Shown here piece by piece: positions 26,709 to 37,115 of a stretch of 64,000 bases of DNA. Location of the stretch: the NCBI RefSeq assembly GCF_001310085.1, contig NZ_CP012644.1, forward strand, positions 171,439 through 235,438. Reading direction: 5' to 3'. The translations under genes and the position numbers were made by a program. Every line of letters starts with the position of its first letter. The stretch's first letter is position 1. The stretch comes from Rufibacter tibetensis. Lineage in GTDB: Bacteria; Bacteroidota; Bacteroidia; Cytophagales; Hymenobacteraceae. The notes beneath the pieces are model-generated. The model was not told where the DNA came from. It did not search any database and saw only the letters and a program-made list of their open reading frames with translations.

Positions 26709-28307
26709 ATGAAAGTAAGACTCTCCGGCATCACCAGCATCCTTTTCCACGCGCTCCTCTTCTTTGCCGTCACAGCGGCATCGGCGGCGGCTAAAGAGAA
26801 AGCGCCTTTCTATAACGTTCTTAGATATGGAGCGAAAAACGACGGCAGCAAACTAGCGACCGCAGCAATCAGGAAAGCTATTGAAGCTGCTTCTTCTGCT
26901 GGGGGGGGTACTGTTTTTTTCCCAGCCGGTGAGTACCTGACAGGCCCGATACATTTGAAAAGCAACATCACCATCCACATTGACGCGGGCGCTCTGGTTA
27001 AATTCAGTGATAATTTTGATGATTACCTGCCTATGGTGCCCACCCGTTACGAAGGGACAGATGTTGTAAGTTTCTCTCCTCTTTTTTACGCCTATAAGCA
27101 GGAAAACATCACGATTACAGGCAGCGGGACCATCGATGGGCAGGGAAAAAAATGGTGGGCGTTCGCGGAGGGGGAATCCAGGAAATCATCTGACTCCAAA
27201 TGGCAGAAAGAGTTTCACAGGCTGAACCAGGATATCCTGAGACCGGACCTGCCCGGTGTGGTGGAGCGGGGCTTTCTGCGCCCGCCGTTTATCCAGCCGA
27301 TGTACTGCAAAAATGTGTTGGTTGAAGGCATCACCATCATCAACTCTCCTTTCTGGACTGTCAATCCCGAATTCTGCGAGAATGTGACCATCACCGGTGT
27401 TACCATCAATAACCCGCCCTCGCCCAACACCGACGGGATAAACCCCGAGTCCTGTAAAAATGTACACATTTCCAACTGTCACATCAGCGTGGGGGACGAC
27501 TGCATCACGATCAAGTCAGGCAAGGACAGAGCTGGCCGTAAAATGGCGGTTCCGGCTGAAAACTACACCATCACCAACTGCACGATGCTCTCTGGGCACG
27601 GCGGTGTGGTGATAGGGAGCGAGATGTCTGGCGATGTCAGGAAAATCACCATCTCCAACTGCGTGTTTGACGGGACTGACCGAGGAATCCGAATCAAAAC
27701 GGCACGTGGCCGGGGAGGCATTGTGGAAGAGATCAGGGTAGACAACATCATCATGAAGAATATCAAGGACCAAGCCATTGTCCTTGACATGCAATACGCG
27801 GTAACCAAACCTGAGCCCGTAACGGAGAGGACACCACGGTTTAGAAACATTCATTTCAGCAATATCACCGCGCAGGTAAACCAGGCGGCTTATTTAAATG
27901 GGCTGGAAGAAATGCCCATTGAGAATATCACCTTCTCTGACATTAACATGGATGCTAAAACAGGGTTCGTGATCAAGCAATCAAAGAATATTGAGCTTCA
28001 CAATGTGCAGGTCAATACGGAGTCAGGCCCCTCGTTGGATGCTGAAAATGTGAAAATGCTGGAAATCGGTGGTTTTAAAACCTATACGCCCCACCTCCAT
28101 GCTCCTGCCATAAAGCTGACTAATGTGGAGGATGCGTTTATCTACAACGCATTCCCCAGACCCGGTACAGGTGTCTTCCTGCTTTTAAATGGGAAAGACA
28201 CTAAAAGCATCAATCTGGGTGGGAACAATTTCCGGCATGCACAGACACCTGTCAAGATGGAACAGGATGTAAAGGAAAACTCAGTACAGCAGGCATTATC
28301 CAAATAG
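26709..28307 (+). CDS. GH28 polygalacturonase, secreted
   Basis: 532 residues with a signal peptide ending ASAAAKE. Right-handed beta-helix with the full GH28 catalytic set: NTDGI (240-244, Asp242), GDDC (262-265, two Asp), GHG (296-298, His297) and RIK (328-330). The opening FYNVLRYGAKNDGS and GGGTVFFPAGEYLTGPI are characteristic of Bacteroidota exo-polygalacturonases. It hydrolyses alpha-1,4-galacturonosyl bonds in homogalacturonan or in rhamnogalacturonan-type oligomers, probably in the periplasm. It follows the MGH1-like gene and precedes GH95 on the same strand. Confidence 0.95.
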   Translation: MKVRLSGITSILFHALLFFAVTAASAAAKEKAPFYNVLRYGAKNDGSKLATAAIRKAIEAASSAGGGTVFFPAGEYLTGPIHLKSNITIHIDAGALVKFSDNFDDYLPMVPTRYEGTDVVSFSPLFYAYKQENITITGSGTIDGQGKKWWAFAEGESRKSSDSKWQKEFHRLNQDILRPDLPGVVERGFLRPPFIQPMYCKNVLVEGITIINSPFWTVNPEFCENVTITGVTINNPPSPNTDGINPESCKNVHISNCHISVGDDCITIKSGKDRAGRKMAVPAENYTITNCTMLSGHGGVVIGSEMSGDVRKITISNCVFDGTDRGIRIKTARGRGGIVEEIRVDNIIMKNIKDQAIVLDMQYAVTKPEPVTERTPRFRNIHFSNITAQVNQAAYLNGLEEMPIENITFSDINMDAKTGFVIKQSKNIELHNVQVNTESGPSLDAENVKMLEIGGFKTYTPHLHAPAIKLTNVEDAFIYNAFPRPGTGVFLLLNGKDTKSINLGGNNFRHAQTPVKMEQDVKENSVQQALSK

Positions 28308-28472
28308 GGGCTAAAAGTTGTATCCCTGCTACCAATGAGGTTAGAGTAATCTATGAGGAATACCTGTCTTTTACTGATCGCGATGCTTAGGGATGGATTT
28401 CGGTCTGCTGAGAAGTATGGCTCTCCTTTTTTCCCTTCGGCACCACTGCCCTTCCCAAAGAAGAGCAGTTAC

Positions 28473-31313
28473 ATGTATGGGAAACGCTTTATCCCCGTAT
28501 GTTTTCTTTTGATTACCCTCTTTGCCTTCAACACGGAACAGGCTGGTAAGCAAGACCTAACGTTATGGTACACCTCCCCGGCTGCTACCTGGACAGAGGC
28601 ATTGCCCCTCGGCAACGGCAGGCTTGGGGGGATGGTATTCGGAGGAGTTGGGAAAGAAAGGATCCAGTTCAATGAAGAAACCTTATGGACTGGGGAGCCA
28701 AGGGACTATAACCGGGAAGGGGCCGCCACTTACCTGCCCAAGCTCAGAAAGCTGTTGGAAGAAGGCAAACAGGACGAAGCGGAGGCACTCGCCCAGACCC
28801 ACTTCATGGGCAGGAAAAGCAATGAGGAGGACTATGCTCAGAAAAAGGAAGCCTGGATCCAGAAGGTGAAAGCGACCCAAATGGGGTCCGGTTCCCCCGC
28901 CCGTTTCAACTATGATGACAGCAAGTGGGAGGAGATGGCCGTACCCGCCTCGCAAGGTTGGGAAAGCGTGGGCTTGGAAGGCCTGGATGGTGCCGTATGG
29001 TACCGCACCTCCTTTCTCCTACCGAAGCAGTGGGATGGCAAGGACCTTGTCCTGGAACTTGGCAGAACCCGTGACGATGATTTCACTTTCGTCAATGGGA
29101 AACTTATAGGTGCGACACAAGGCAAAGACATATCAAGGCATTACGTCATCCCGAAGGCACAGCTGAGGAAAGGCAAAAATTTTATTGCGGTGCAAGTGCT
29201 AAACTACTACGACAAGGGGGGGCTGACGGGCGTAAAAGGCAATGAGCAGCCTATCAGCGTCTATCCTGAGGACAAGGCAACCGGAGGCCCAGACCGGATC
29301 TCACTGGAGAAGCCATGGAAAGTCATGGTATTGGATAGTGGGCCGCCCTCCTTCCCACAATACCAGGCCGCTTATCAGCCTTTTGGCGACTTATGGCTCA
29401 ACTTCTCAGGACATGGAGCGCCTTCCGATTATAAACGGGAGCTGGATATCTCCCAGGCGGTAGCCCGCACGTCCTATACCGTGCACGGCGTAACCTTTAC
29501 CAGGGAGTACTGGGCGTCTGCGCCTAACCAGGTAATTGCGGTTCACTTAACCGCCAGCAAGCCCGGCCAGCTAAGCTTTGAATCCTCACTTACCAGCCCA
29601 CACAAAAAATCAGCTAACCGAAAAGTGGACAACACCACCCTGGCCCTGTCGCTACAGGTTGTCAACGGGGCCCTACGGGGCGAGAGTTTCCTGAGGGCAG
29701 ATGCAAAGGGAGGAAAGGTTACCGTTTCAAACGACAAAATCAGCATCAGCAAGGCAGACGAGGTAACCCTGTACCTCACAGCCGGAACAAATTATGTAAA
29801 GTATGATGATGTCTCCGGAGATCCTGCCGCCGTTTGCCAAGAGGCATTGCAGTCCGTCCGCCACCAGCAGTATGAGCAGGTGAAAGCTGCCCATGTGCGG
29901 GATTATCAGCAGTACTTCAACACCCTTTCCATTGATTTGGGCAAAAGCAGTAACCAACTGTTACCTACCGATCAGCGCATCGCCAACTTTGCCACCTCCT
30001 CCGATCCCTCCCTGGCAGCTCTTTACCTGCAGTACGGACGTTACCTGATGCTGGCAAGCTCCCGACCCGGCACCCGCCCACCCAACATTCAGGGCATCTG
30101 GAACGACATGATGGCACCACCCTGGGGCAGCAAATACACCACCAACATCAACGTGGAAATGATCTACTGGCCTGCCGAGGTACTCAACCTCTCCCCTCTT
30201 CATGAGCCCCTGTTCGACATGATCGATGAACTGGCAGAAAGAGGCAGGAAAACAGCGAAAGTACACTATGATGCACCAGGCTGGGTGACGCACCACAACA
30301 CGGATATATGGCGTGGAACGGCTCCCATCAATGCTTCCAACCATGGCATCTGGGTTACAGGGGGTGCCTGGTTAAGCCACCACCTGTGGGAGCATTACCT
30401 CTTTACGCAGGATGAGGAGTTCCTCAGGGAAAGAGCATACCCTGTTATGAAAGAGTCTGCCCGCTTCTTTACCGACTTTCTGGTGGAAGACCCGAAGACC
30501 GGCTGGTTGATCAGCACCCCCTCCAATTCCCCGGAGAACGGGGGCCTGGTTGCGGGCCCTACCATGGACCACCAGATTATCCGAAGCCTGTTTAAAAAAT
30601 GCATAGAAGCAAGCGAGATACTCCAGACAGATCAGGGCTTCAGGGCTGAGCTGAAGGCCATGTGGCCTAAGATTGCGCCTAACCAAACCGGCAAGCATGG
30701 GCAGCTACAGGAATGGCTGGAGGATGTGGATGATCCTGCCAACAAGCACAGGCATGTGTCACACCTATGGGGCATGCATCCCGGCGAGGACATTACCTGG
30801 GACAAGAGCCCGGAGCTGATGCAAGCCGCCCGGCAGTCGCTGCTGTTCCGTGGGGATGAAGGAACCGGCTGGAGCCTTGCCTGGAAAATCAATTTCTGGG
30901 CACGCTTCAAAGAAGGTGACCATGCCTATAAAATGATCCGGATGCTGATACATCCGGCAGCCTCCGGGGGAGGCTCCTATCCAAACCTCTTTGATGCGCA
31001 CCCGCCTTTCCAGATTGATGGGAACTTTGGCGGTGCGGCCGGTATAGCAGAAATGCTGGTGCAAAGCCATGAGGAAACGATTGACTTGTTACCGGCACTG
31101 CCTGCTGCGCTTCCTGAAGGGGAAATCAAGGGTGTCTGTGCCCGTGGCGGTTTTGTCCTGAACATGAAGTGGGGCGATGGCAAGTTGCAAGGTCTGGAGG
31201 TCGTATCAAAAGCAGGAAACAGATGCTCGCTCAGGTATGGAAATCGGAAAGTGAATTTTGAAACGCAGGAAGGCAAAGTTTATAGGCTGGATAGGAACCT
31301 AAAGCTCCTGTAG
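28473..31313 (+). CDS. GH95 alpha-L-fucosidase/alpha-L-galactosidase with an inserted sugar-binding domain
   Basis: The start is taken at 28473 (MYGKRFIPVCFLLITLFAF), which gives a signal peptide; the frame is open back to 28353. About 946 residues. GH95 hallmarks: LWYTSPAATWTEALPLGNGR, FNEETLWTG, TNINVEMIYWPAEVL (Asn pair that activates water), NSPENGG (acid region) and FQIDGNFGGAAG. Between the FNEETLWTG block and the QYQAAYQPFGDLWL block is an inserted ~150-residue galactose-binding-like domain (WYRTSFLLPKQWDGKDLVLE, FVNGKLIG) like that of GH2 enzymes. GH95 acts on alpha-1,2-L-fucose or L-galactose; the L-galactosidases of rhamnogalacturonan II belong here, which fits the context. Confidence 0.92.
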   Translation: MYGKRFIPVCFLLITLFAFNTEQAGKQDLTLWYTSPAATWTEALPLGNGRLGGMVFGGVGKERIQFNEETLWTGEPRDYNREGAATYLPKLRKLLEEGKQDEAEALAQTHFMGRKSNEEDYAQKKEAWIQKVKATQMGSGSPARFNYDDSKWEEMAVPASQGWESVGLEGLDGAVWYRTSFLLPKQWDGKDLVLELGRTRDDDFTFVNGKLIGATQGKDISRHYVIPKAQLRKGKNFIAVQVLNYYDKGGLTGVKGNEQPISVYPEDKATGGPDRISLEKPWKVMVLDSGPPSFPQYQAAYQPFGDLWLNFSGHGAPSDYKRELDISQAVARTSYTVHGVTFTREYWASAPNQVIAVHLTASKPGQLSFESSLTSPHKKSANRKVDNTTLALSLQVVNGALRGESFLRADAKGGKVTVSNDKISISKADEVTLYLTAGTNYVKYDDVSGDPAAVCQEALQSVRHQQYEQVKAAHVRDYQQYFNTLSIDLGKSSNQLLPTDQRIANFATSSDPSLAALYLQYGRYLMLASSRPGTRPPNIQGIWNDMMAPPWGSKYTTNINVEMIYWPAEVLNLSPLHEPLFDMIDELAERGRKTAKVHYDAPGWVTHHNTDIWRGTAPINASNHGIWVTGGAWLSHHLWEHYLFTQDEEFLRERAYPVMKESARFFTDFLVEDPKTGWLISTPSNSPENGGLVAGPTMDHQIIRSLFKKCIEASEILQTDQGFRAELKAMWPKIAPNQTGKHGQLQEWLEDVDDPANKHRHVSHLWGMHPGEDITWDKSPELMQAARQSLLFRGDEGTGWSLAWKINFWARFKEGDHAYKMIRMLIHPAASGGGSYPNLFDAHPPFQIDGNFGGAAGIAEMLVQSHEETIDLLPALPAALPEGEIKGVCARGGFVLNMKWGDGKLQGLEVVSKAGNRCSLRYGNRKVNFETQEGKVYRLDRNLKLL

Positions 31314-31391
31314 GGGAAAACAGCATCCAACTCAACTCAGCTTCCCTGATTAGCTTCAACAAGGCAGCAAGAAATTAAAAGGCATTATCCC

Positions 31392-32147
31392 ATGGTAAAT
31401 AGAACCAGGTCCTTTCTTTTGTCATCGCTACTACTGCTCTGGAGTGCATCTGCTGGCTTTGCTCAGGAAATAAGCCCCAAAGACACGGAAGACTGGTCCA
31501 GGAAGCCGCCTTTGGTAGCGCCTGGTAAAAGAGGAACAGCGCCCTCAGATGCCATTATCCTGTTCTCCGGGAAGCGGGACCTGGATAAGTGGGAGCATCC
31601 GGATGGGACGCAGGTGAAGTGGAAAGTGAAAGGAGACGTCCTAACGATAGAAAAGGACGCGACAGACCTCAGAACAAAGCAGCCTTTCGGCAGCGTGCAG
31701 CTTCACATTGAATGGAAAACACCCGATCCCAAAGAAGACGGGAGCAACAGCCGGGGAAACAGCGGCGTGTTCCTGATGGACCAGTATGAGTTACAGATCT
31801 ATGAGTCTTACCAAGATATGTCTGTGATCTATTATAATGGACAAGCTGCCAGTATTTATAAACAGCATATTCCGCTGGTAAATGCCAGTACCGCCCCACA
31901 GACGTGGCAAACGTTCGATGTTGTTTTCAACGCACCGGAGTTCAACCCTGACAAGTCCCTGAAGACCCCAGCCTATATCACTGTATTCCATAATGGCGTC
32001 TTAGTGCAAAACCATGTTGAAATAAAGGGGCCGATGATGTACGAAGGCTATCCGGAATATACTTACCACGCCGCCAAGTTACCGATTCGCCTGCAGGAGC
32101 ATGACAGCCGGGTGAGTTTCCGGAACATATGGGTGCGCGAACTCTAA
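31392..32147 (+). CDS. Single-domain DUF1080 protein (3-keto-disaccharide hydrolase-like), secreted
   Basis: 251 residues with a signal peptide ending AGFAQ. The DUF1080 jelly roll covers nearly all of the protein: AIILFSGKRDLDKWEHPDG, FGSVQLHIEWKTPDP, SRGNSGVFLMDQYELQI, WQTFDVVFNAPEF and LPIRLQEHDSRVSFRNIWVREL. It is a second DUF1080 copy besides the PA14-fused lipoprotein at 20.9 kb, but of the shorter type common in Bacteroidota carbohydrate loci. It lies between GH95 and a large GH2, with a 19-base gap to the latter, and is probably cotranscribed. The substrate is unknown; hydrolysis of 3-keto glycosides is the activity reported for the family. Confidence 0.88.
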   Translation: MVNRTRSFLLSSLLLLWSASAGFAQEISPKDTEDWSRKPPLVAPGKRGTAPSDAIILFSGKRDLDKWEHPDGTQVKWKVKGDVLTIEKDATDLRTKQPFGSVQLHIEWKTPDPKEDGSNSRGNSGVFLMDQYELQIYESYQDMSVIYYNGQAASIYKQHIPLVNASTAPQTWQTFDVVFNAPEFNPDKSLKTPAYITVFHNGVLVQNHVEIKGPMMYEGYPEYTYHAAKLPIRLQEHDSRVSFRNIWVREL

Positions 32148-32166
32148 AGGGTGCCCTATCTGGTTT

Positions 32167-35100
32167 ATGCGGAAGAAGAACATGAGAATGAATATGATAC
32201 CTACTTATAGCAGCAGATCACTATTTACCATACTCTCTATGCTGCTGCTGTTCTTTTTTGCAGCCAGTAACGCTTACGCGCAAGTCAGGCAGGTTACATC
32301 CCTGGACAAAGGATGGCGAAGTATCGCCCACGATACAAACAAAAACGCCCATGCCGGATTTGAAAAGGCAGGGTTTGATGATACTGCATGGGAGCAAATA
32401 GATGTACCCCATAACTGGGACGGGTATGAAGGCTACAGAAGGAAGCGGCACGGCAACCGGCACGGCTATGCCTGGTACCGCAAAAGCTTTACAGTGCAGC
32501 CACAGCAAAAAGACAAGCGCTATTTCCTGTTCTTCGAAGGAGTTGGCTCCTATGCAACGGTGTGGGTGAATGGCAAACGGGTAGGTTACCATGCAGGAGG
32601 AAGAACAACCTTCACACTTGACATTACAGAGGCCATACACCTGGACAATCGGCCCAACACCGTCGCTGTGCGGGCCGACCATCCGGCAGAAATCAGGGAT
32701 CTACCCTGGGTATGTGGAGGATGTTCTGACGAACGGGGGTTTTCAGAAGGCTCCCAGCCAATGGGCATCTTCAGGCCTGTACATTTAGTCGTAACAGATC
32801 AGGTGAGGATAGAACCCTTTGGGGTACACATATGGAACGACTCCACTGTATCGGAAATGTCTGCACGGGTTTACATCGACTCAGAAGTTAAAAACTATAG
32901 CAGGAAGCCCCGGGTAGTTACCATCGTACACAAACTGCTAGATAAGAATGGTGTAACGGTTAGTGAGTCAAAGGCAAAAAAGAAAATTCTGCCGGGCACC
33001 TTGGCCACTGTACGCCAGGAACCTCCCTCCATCAAGAGCCCAACCCTTTGGTCGCTGGAGGACCCTTACCTGTACACGCTTGTCTCTGAAGTTGTAGAGA
33101 AGGGAAAAGTAATAGACAAAACCACCACTCCTTATGGCATTAGATGGATAAGCTGGCCTATTGGTAAAGACGGGCCCAACCAGTTCTTCCTGAATGGAAA
33201 GCCTGTTTTCATCAACGGAATTGCCGAATATGAGCACCTGCTGGGGCAAAGCCACGCCTTTGGTGCCGAGCAGGTAAAGTCGAGGGTCATGCAAATGAAA
33301 GCCGCCGGTTTTAACTCCTTCCGTGACGCACACCAGCCCCACAACCTCCGTTACCAGGAACACTGGGATAAGCTGGGCATCCTGCTATGGACCCAAATAT
33401 CCGCCCATGTGTGGTTTGACACACCTGAATTCAGGGAAAATTTCAAGGTACTTTTAAAAGAATGGGTAAAGGAACGCCGTAACAGCCCATCAGTAGTGCT
33501 TTGGGGACTTCAGAACGAAAGCAAGCTATCTACTGAGTTTGCACAGGAATGCACGCAGCTGATCCGGGAACTTGACCCTACAGCATCTTCGCAGCGGTTG
33601 GTTACTACCTGTAACGGCGGCACCGGAACGGATTGGGACGTGCCGCAAAACTGGACGGGAACCTATGGCGGAAACCCGGCTACCTATAATGAAGATGTGC
33701 AGCGGCAGGTCCTGGTGGGCGAATACGGGGCCTGGCGCACACTTGGCTTGCACACAGAGGGTCCTTTTGTTCAGGATGGCATTGTAAGTGAAGACCGGAT
33801 GACGCAACTGATGGAGATGAAAGTCCGGTTAGCCGAATCAGCCAAAGACAATACAACAGGGCATTACTTCTGGTTGTTCACCTCACACGACAACCCAGGC
33901 AGGGTACAGGGAGGAGAAGGCTACAGAGAACTGGATAAAATTGGCCCTGTCAACTACAAAGGCTTACTGACTCCCTGGGAAGAACCGCTTGATGTCTATT
34001 ACATGTTCCGCTCCAACTATGCACCCAAGGATACCGAGCCGATGGTGTATATAGCCTCGCACACCTGGCCTGACCGTTGGACATCGGCAGGTATAAAAGA
34101 CAGTATCACGGTTTATTCGAACTGCGATGAGGTAGAGCTCTTCAATGATGTTGCTTCTGCATCATTGGGTAAAAGAAAGCGACAAGGGATAGGGACCCAT
34201 TTTCAGTGGGATGATGTCAATATCAGGCACAATGTACTTTACGCCATCGGATATGTTGACGGCAAGGAGGTAGCGCGTGATTATATTGTTTTGAACCATC
34301 TGCCTAAAGCCCCCCATTATGACAGGTTTTATACTGGTTCCAAGCCCGTTACGGCAGCCCAGCCCAATTACAACTACCTGTACCGCGTAAACTGTGGGGG
34401 GCCGGATTACACCGATACGCAGGGCAATACCTGGATGGCGGACCACCAGCGAACAGGGAAGGACACCTGGGGATCAAGGTCCTGGACAGATAACTTCCCA
34501 GGCATGGCGCCCTATTTTGCCAGCCAACGCCGCACGCACGATCCTATTTCAGGCACCGCAGACTGGGAACTCTTCCAAAACTTCCGATATGGATTACAGG
34601 AACTACGATATGAGTTTCCTGTCCCGGATGGGGAATACCTGGTGGAGCTTTATTTTACAGAACCATGGCTGGGTACGGGGGGCGGCATGGACTGCAGCGG
34701 CTGGCGGTTGTTTGATGTAGCAGTGAACAATGACACGGTGATCTCCAACCTGGATATCTGGAAAGAGGCAGGGCATGATGGCGCTTTGAAAAAAACAGTG
34801 AAGGCAAAGGTGAAAGGTGGCCAGCTTGTTATTTCCTTCCCGAGAATCGCTGCCGGGCAGGCGCTTGTTTCTGCCATAGCGATTGCCTCTGCTGACCCTA
34901 CCCTCAAGCCAGCACCAAGGCCTAAACCTTTGATTCAGAATTTAACGGTAAAGGATAAAACAGCAGCAAGAAAATGGGGTGTAAAGAGCTGGCTGGATAC
35001 AGGGTACAGGCAGTACTCTGATGGTGAGGCAGCCTTCAGTGCTTTGCCGCCGGACCTCTACGGTGCAGAATGGGTCGTGGCGCCTAAACATCCTAAGGTA

Positions 35101-35784
35101 AGGGCCGGCGTTCCTGTAGCCAGTTTTACGCTCTCTGCAGCGGCAGATGTCTACATAGGTCTTGACACAACCATCAACCCCAGACCTGCCTGGCTGAATG
35201 ACTTTGAAGACACCAAAACTACTGTTGAAAATGCCGGGGCCGGAAATCTGAAGTTTCATGTATACAAGAAACGCTTTCCTGAAGGAGCCACAGTTCAACT
35301 TGGGAACTACGGAAAAAGGACTGCAAAAGAGGCAGCTATGTACGTGGTAGCGGTGAACAAAGCCAGTACAATGGATCCTGCGTATGACCTGAAGCCTTCT
35401 ACCAAGTATGCAGCCATTGAGGGCCGCTTCAATGGCACTGGCATAGTTAAAGAAACTGTCAACAACAAAGAGGCCATCACTTTCAAACAGCCTGCCGCCA
35501 ATGCAGTCGAATGGAGTATTTCTGTTGGAGTAGCAGATATCTATGCCCTTGAGGTACGGTATCATAACCCGCTGAAAAAGACATTTACCGGAAAACTTGA
35601 AGTTTTCGCAGCAGACGGCACCCTGATGAAAGAAGAGCCTGTAGAGTTTACGTCTACACGCACCGGCAAGTGGAACTATCTAAACAGCACAACCGGGAGC
35701 ATGATCAATGCAGGACAGTATACCATCCGGCTAACTTCAACAGAAGCAGAAAATTTAAGTGTGTACGACCTGGCTGTACAGTAG
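32167..35784 (+). CDS. Large GH2 family glycosidase with malectin-like domain
   Basis: 1205 residues with a long N-terminal signal region ending SNAYAQ. The GH2 sugar-binding domain (DTAWEQIDVPHNWDGYEG, YRKSFTVQ, VWVNGKRVGYHAGGRTTF), immunoglobulin-like domain and TIM barrel are all present. The acid/base Glu is in LWGLQNES (about residue 449) and the nucleophile in VGEYGAWR (about 518). Residues ~735-920 form a malectin-like carbohydrate-binding domain (YRVNCGGPDYTDTQGNTW, LYFTEPWLGTGGG, RLFDVAVNND). A further ~280-residue beta-rich tail ends the protein. GH2 specificity (beta-galactosidase, beta-glucuronidase, alpha-L-arabinopyranosidase) cannot be fixed; pectin side chains are likely substrates. 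Confidence 0.9.
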   Translation: MRKKNMRMNMIPTYSSRSLFTILSMLLLFFFAASNAYAQVRQVTSLDKGWRSIAHDTNKNAHAGFEKAGFDDTAWEQIDVPHNWDGYEGYRRKRHGNRHGYAWYRKSFTVQPQQKDKRYFLFFEGVGSYATVWVNGKRVGYHAGGRTTFTLDITEAIHLDNRPNTVAVRADHPAEIRDLPWVCGGCSDERGFSEGSQPMGIFRPVHLVVTDQVRIEPFGVHIWNDSTVSEMSARVYIDSEVKNYSRKPRVVTIVHKLLDKNGVTVSESKAKKKILPGTLATVRQEPPSIKSPTLWSLEDPYLYTLVSEVVEKGKVIDKTTTPYGIRWISWPIGKDGPNQFFLNGKPVFINGIAEYEHLLGQSHAFGAEQVKSRVMQMKAAGFNSFRDAHQPHNLRYQEHWDKLGILLWTQISAHVWFDTPEFRENFKVLLKEWVKERRNSPSVVLWGLQNESKLSTEFAQECTQLIRELDPTASSQRLVTTCNGGTGTDWDVPQNWTGTYGGNPATYNEDVQRQVLVGEYGAWRTLGLHTEGPFVQDGIVSEDRMTQLMEMKVRLAESAKDNTTGHYFWLFTSHDNPGRVQGGEGYRELDKIGPVNYKGLLTPWEEPLDVYYMFRSNYAPKDTEPMVYIASHTWPDRWTSAGIKDSITVYSNCDEVELFNDVASASLGKRKRQGIGTHFQWDDVNIRHNVLYAIGYVDGKEVARDYIVLNHLPKAPHYDRFYTGSKPVTAAQPNYNYLYRVNCGGPDYTDTQGNTWMADHQRTGKDTWGSRSWTDNFPGMAPYFASQRRTHDPISGTADWELFQNFRYGLQELRYEFPVPDGEYLVELYFTEPWLGTGGGMDCSGWRLFDVAVNNDTVISNLDIWKEAGHDGALKKTVKAKVKGGQLVISFPRIAAGQALVSAIAIASADPTLKPAPRPKPLIQNLTVKDKTAARKWGVKSWLDTGYRQYSDGEAAFSALPPDLYGAEWVVAPKHPKVRAGVPVASFTLSAAADVYIGLDTTINPRPAWLNDFEDTKTTVENAGAGNLKFHVYKKRFPEGATVQLGNYGKRTAKEAAMYVVAVNKASTMDPAYDLKPSTKYAAIEGRFNGTGIVKETVNNKEAITFKQPAANAVEWSISVGVADIYALEVRYHNPLKKTFTGKLEVFAADGTLMKEEPVEFTSTRTGKWNYLNSTTGSMINAGQYTIRLTSTEAENLSVYDLAVQ

Positions 35785-35870
35785 CTGAAAACAGCCACAT
35801 TGAAACTGACAGGCGACATGTTCTGGGTAGGTCAGTTGTATTTTAGGAGCTAAATTCAAAAGCATGATGT

Positions 35871-37070
35871 ATGAGAAAGTCACTCACCTTACTACTGCTG
35901 CTGCCCTGGGCAGTCTGTGCGTTGCAGCATTCTGATGCAATGGCCCAGGCGGTAGACCCTGCCATGCTTTGCCAGGGCCGCTATTATACAGAAACAGAAG
36001 GGAAAGCAGCCTTGGATAGTTTTGCCACCACCTACCATGACCGCAGGAGCTGGGAAAGCAGGGCGAACCGCATCCGGCAGCGGATCAGGGAAGGTGCCAG
36101 GCTCAACCAGTTGCCCCAAAGAACCCCCTTGCGCCCGATTGCCCACAGCAAAAGGACCTATGATGGTTACACGGTGGAGAATGTGGCTTTTGAAAGCTTG
36201 CCCGGCTTCTTTGTGACCGGAAACCTTTACCGTCCCACCAAGAAGGAGTCCTCCTATCCTGCTATCCTCTCGCCGCATGGCCACGGAAAAGATCCCCGGT
36301 TTGGGAAGGATGTGCAGCAGCGATGTGCTGCACTGGCGCGGATGGGAGCCATTGTCTTTGCGTATGACATGGTTGGTACTGGCGACGCCAAGCAAACCTC
36401 CCACAAGCATCCTTTCGCGTTACAGCTTCAAACGCATAACAGCATACGTGCCGTCGATTACCTTATCTCCCTTCCCGAAGTGGATAGAAAGCGGATAGGG
36501 GTGACCGGTGAATCCGGAGGGGGCACGCAAGCCTTTGTATTGGCGGCGGTAGACAAACGAATAGCTGTGTCTGTGCCGGTCGTTATGGTTTCCTCTTTTC
36601 ATTTTGGGGGATGTGTGTGTGAAAGCGGCATGCCGATCCATAAAAGCACCGATCTCCAAACCAGCAACGTGGAGATTGCGGCGCTTGCCGCCCCACGGCC
36701 TATGCTGCTGGTGTCCGATGGCAATGACTGGACCCGCAACACCCCGGAAGTAGAGTATCCCTATATCAAGAATGTCTATCGCCTCTACAACAAAGAAAAC
36801 CTCCTTGAAAACCACCATCTGCCAAAGGAAGGCCATGACTACGGGGTTAACAAAAGAAAGGGAGCTTATTTCTTCCTGGCCAAGCACCTGGACCTCTCCC
36901 TGGAGCACATTATCGATGATGAAGGAGAAATAAGTGAAAGCTTTGTGCAAATTGAGGCACCAGAGGTATTGCGTGTGTTTAATGACCAACATCCCAGACC
37001 TCCTCACGCCGTGATGGGAGATGAGGCGGTGAGCAACATGTTGGCCTCTTACTCAAAAAAGTCAAAATAG
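35871..37070 (+). CDS. Secreted alpha/beta-hydrolase, probable carbohydrate esterase
   Basis: 399 residues with a signal peptide ending AMAQ. A catalytic triad is visible: Ser in GVTGESGGGTQ (about residue 215), Asp in VSDGNDWT and His in LPKEGHDYG. The lid region LSPHGHGKDPRFG carries the oxyanion-hole HGHG. The overall pattern is like the large acetyl-xylan-esterase / dienelactone-hydrolase-like group of Bacteroidota loci. It is probably an O-acetyl or methyl ester esterase acting on pectin oligomers. It is followed 45 bases later by the sialate-O-acetylesterase-like gene on the same strand, so two esterases end this operon. Confidence 0.85.
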   Translation: MRKSLTLLLLLPWAVCALQHSDAMAQAVDPAMLCQGRYYTETEGKAALDSFATTYHDRRSWESRANRIRQRIREGARLNQLPQRTPLRPIAHSKRTYDGYTVENVAFESLPGFFVTGNLYRPTKKESSYPAILSPHGHGKDPRFGKDVQQRCAALARMGAIVFAYDMVGTGDAKQTSHKHPFALQLQTHNSIRAVDYLISLPEVDRKRIGVTGESGGGTQAFVLAAVDKRIAVSVPVVMVSSFHFGGCVCESGMPIHKSTDLQTSNVEIAALAAPRPMLLVSDGNDWTRNTPEVEYPYIKNVYRLYNKENLLENHHLPKEGHDYGVNKRKGAYFFLAKHLDLSLEHIIDDEGEISESFVQIEAPEVLRVFNDQHPRPPHAVMGDEAVSNMLASYSKKSK

Positions 37071-37115
37071 GCTTATGGCAGAAGTCCGAAAGCCCCCCGT
37101 AATAAACCAACCTAT